Positions 5,260-5,626 of a stretch of DNA of 5,626 bases are shown here, piece after piece. Below the pieces are notes generated by a model that saw only the letters and a program-made list of their open reading frames with translations, did not search any database and was not told the origin of the DNA. The stretch lies in the NCBI GenBank assembly GCA_030634505.1, contig DAOWAQ010000137.1, positions 1 to 5,626 on the forward strand, written 5' to 3'. The stretch's first letter is position 1; the number at the start of each line of letters is the position of its first letter. A program made the translations under genes and the position numbers. Origin of the DNA: Calditrichia bacterium (GTDB lineage Bacteria > Calditrichota > Calditrichia > JAJRVZ01).

Positions 5260-5626
5260 TTATAATGCATTTTCAATGTCCGAGATTATGTCATTAACAT
5301 TTTCTATTCCGATGGACATTCTCACCAATTCAGGTTGCAGACCACTTTCCTTTTGGTCTTCCTCGCTTAACTGAGAATGCGTGGTACTTGCCGGATGAAT
5401 TGCCAGGCTTTTGGCGTCACCTACATTTGCCAAATGTGAAATTAACTGCAGGTTATTGATGAATTTTTCGCCGGCATCTTTTCCATCTTTTAAACCGAAC
5501 ACAACCATTCCGCCAAATCCCTTTTTTAAGTATTTGCTGGCAACCGAATAGGTTGGATCTTCTTCCAAACCGGGATAACGAACCCAGGAAACCTTTTCAT
5601 GCGATTCTAAATATTTGGCCACTTCC
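5260..5626 (-). CDS. metY: O-acetylhomoserine sulfhydrylase (MetY), C-terminal part only
   Basis: This is the end of a PLP-dependent Cys/Met-metabolism enzyme. The full protein replaces the acetyl group of O-acetylhomoserine with sulfide to give homocysteine directly. Only 121 residues are in the window, against about 430 for the family; the N-terminus, including the PLP lysine, lies beyond the right edge. The GTG at 5620-5622 is an internal valine codon, not a start, because the frame continues to the window end with a glutamate codon. Diagnostic C-terminal blocks are YPGL (about residues 18-21 of the fragment), KKGFGGMVVFGLKDG, then SHLANVGDAKSLAIHPASTT followed by HSQLSEEDQ, and RMSIGIE with the substrate-carboxylate arginine. 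The SHLANVGDAKS and HPASTTH wording fits the long MetY class better than MetB or MetC. The stop is TAA at 5262-5260. Its position just before metX supports direct sulfhydrylation using acetylhomoserine. Confidence 0.93.
   Translation of the reverse strand, partial: EVAKYLESHEKVSWVRYPGLEEDPTYSVASKYLKKGFGGMVVFGLKDGKDAGEKFINNLQLISHLANVGDAKSLAIHPASTTHSQLSEEDQKESGLQPELVRMSIGIENVNDIISDIENAL

Noticed and set aside
5620..5622. GTG as the start of a short 120-residue protein at the right edge
   Set aside because: The frame continues to the window end, and the sequence is the C-terminal part of MetY; this GTG encodes an internal valine.

Overview
The window is a run of six genes on the minus strand, all from the aspartate family of amino acid biosynthesis. 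In the direction of transcription (right to left) they are: metY C-terminal part (O-acetylhomoserine sulfhydrylase, 5260-5626, runs off the right edge), metX (homoserine O-acyltransferase, 3889-5055), metW (3272-3892), asd (aspartate-semialdehyde dehydrogenase, 2202-3266), asnA (ammonia-dependent asparagine synthetase, 979-2019) and thrB (homoserine kinase, 1-777, runs off the left edge). No plus-strand gene, tRNA, rRNA, transposase or CRISPR array is visible. The plus-strand open frames lie opposite these genes and have no recognisable product.

How the genes fit together: Asd makes aspartate semialdehyde, the precursor of homoserine. Homoserine is acylated by MetX (with MetW as its usual gene partner) and sulfhydrylated by MetY to homocysteine, or phosphorylated by ThrB towards threonine. 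AsnA diverts aspartate to asparagine. Homoserine dehydrogenase, aspartokinase and threonine synthase are needed to complete the scheme but are not in the window.

Spacing: metX and metW overlap by 4 bp (ATGA), and asd follows metW after 5 bp, so metX-metW-asd is a tight unit. The other junctions are intergenic stretches of 182 to 204 bp (metY/metX, asd/asnA, asnA/thrB). Two of these, 5116-5205 and 841-899, hold C-rich, multi-hairpin palindromic elements with similar layout, which look like dispersed intergenic repeats. Just before metX there is a good sigma-70-like promoter (TTAAAA, 16 bp, TATAAT). It overlaps a 19-bp sequence resembling a Fur box and implies a very short leader without Shine-Dalgarno sequence.

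Organism: a bacterium with AT-rich DNA (roughly 40% GC by eye). The Asd is of the archaeal/fungal type rather than the classical E. coli type, and MetW accompanies MetX. Together with the C-rich intergenic palindromes this suggests an environmental lineage outside the well-studied Proteobacteria, possibly of the FCB group (Calditrichota, Ignavibacteria, Marinimicrobia or similar). That placement is inference only. I see no clearly novel system; the points worth checking are the metX control region, the intergenic elements, the Asd type and the gene grouping.
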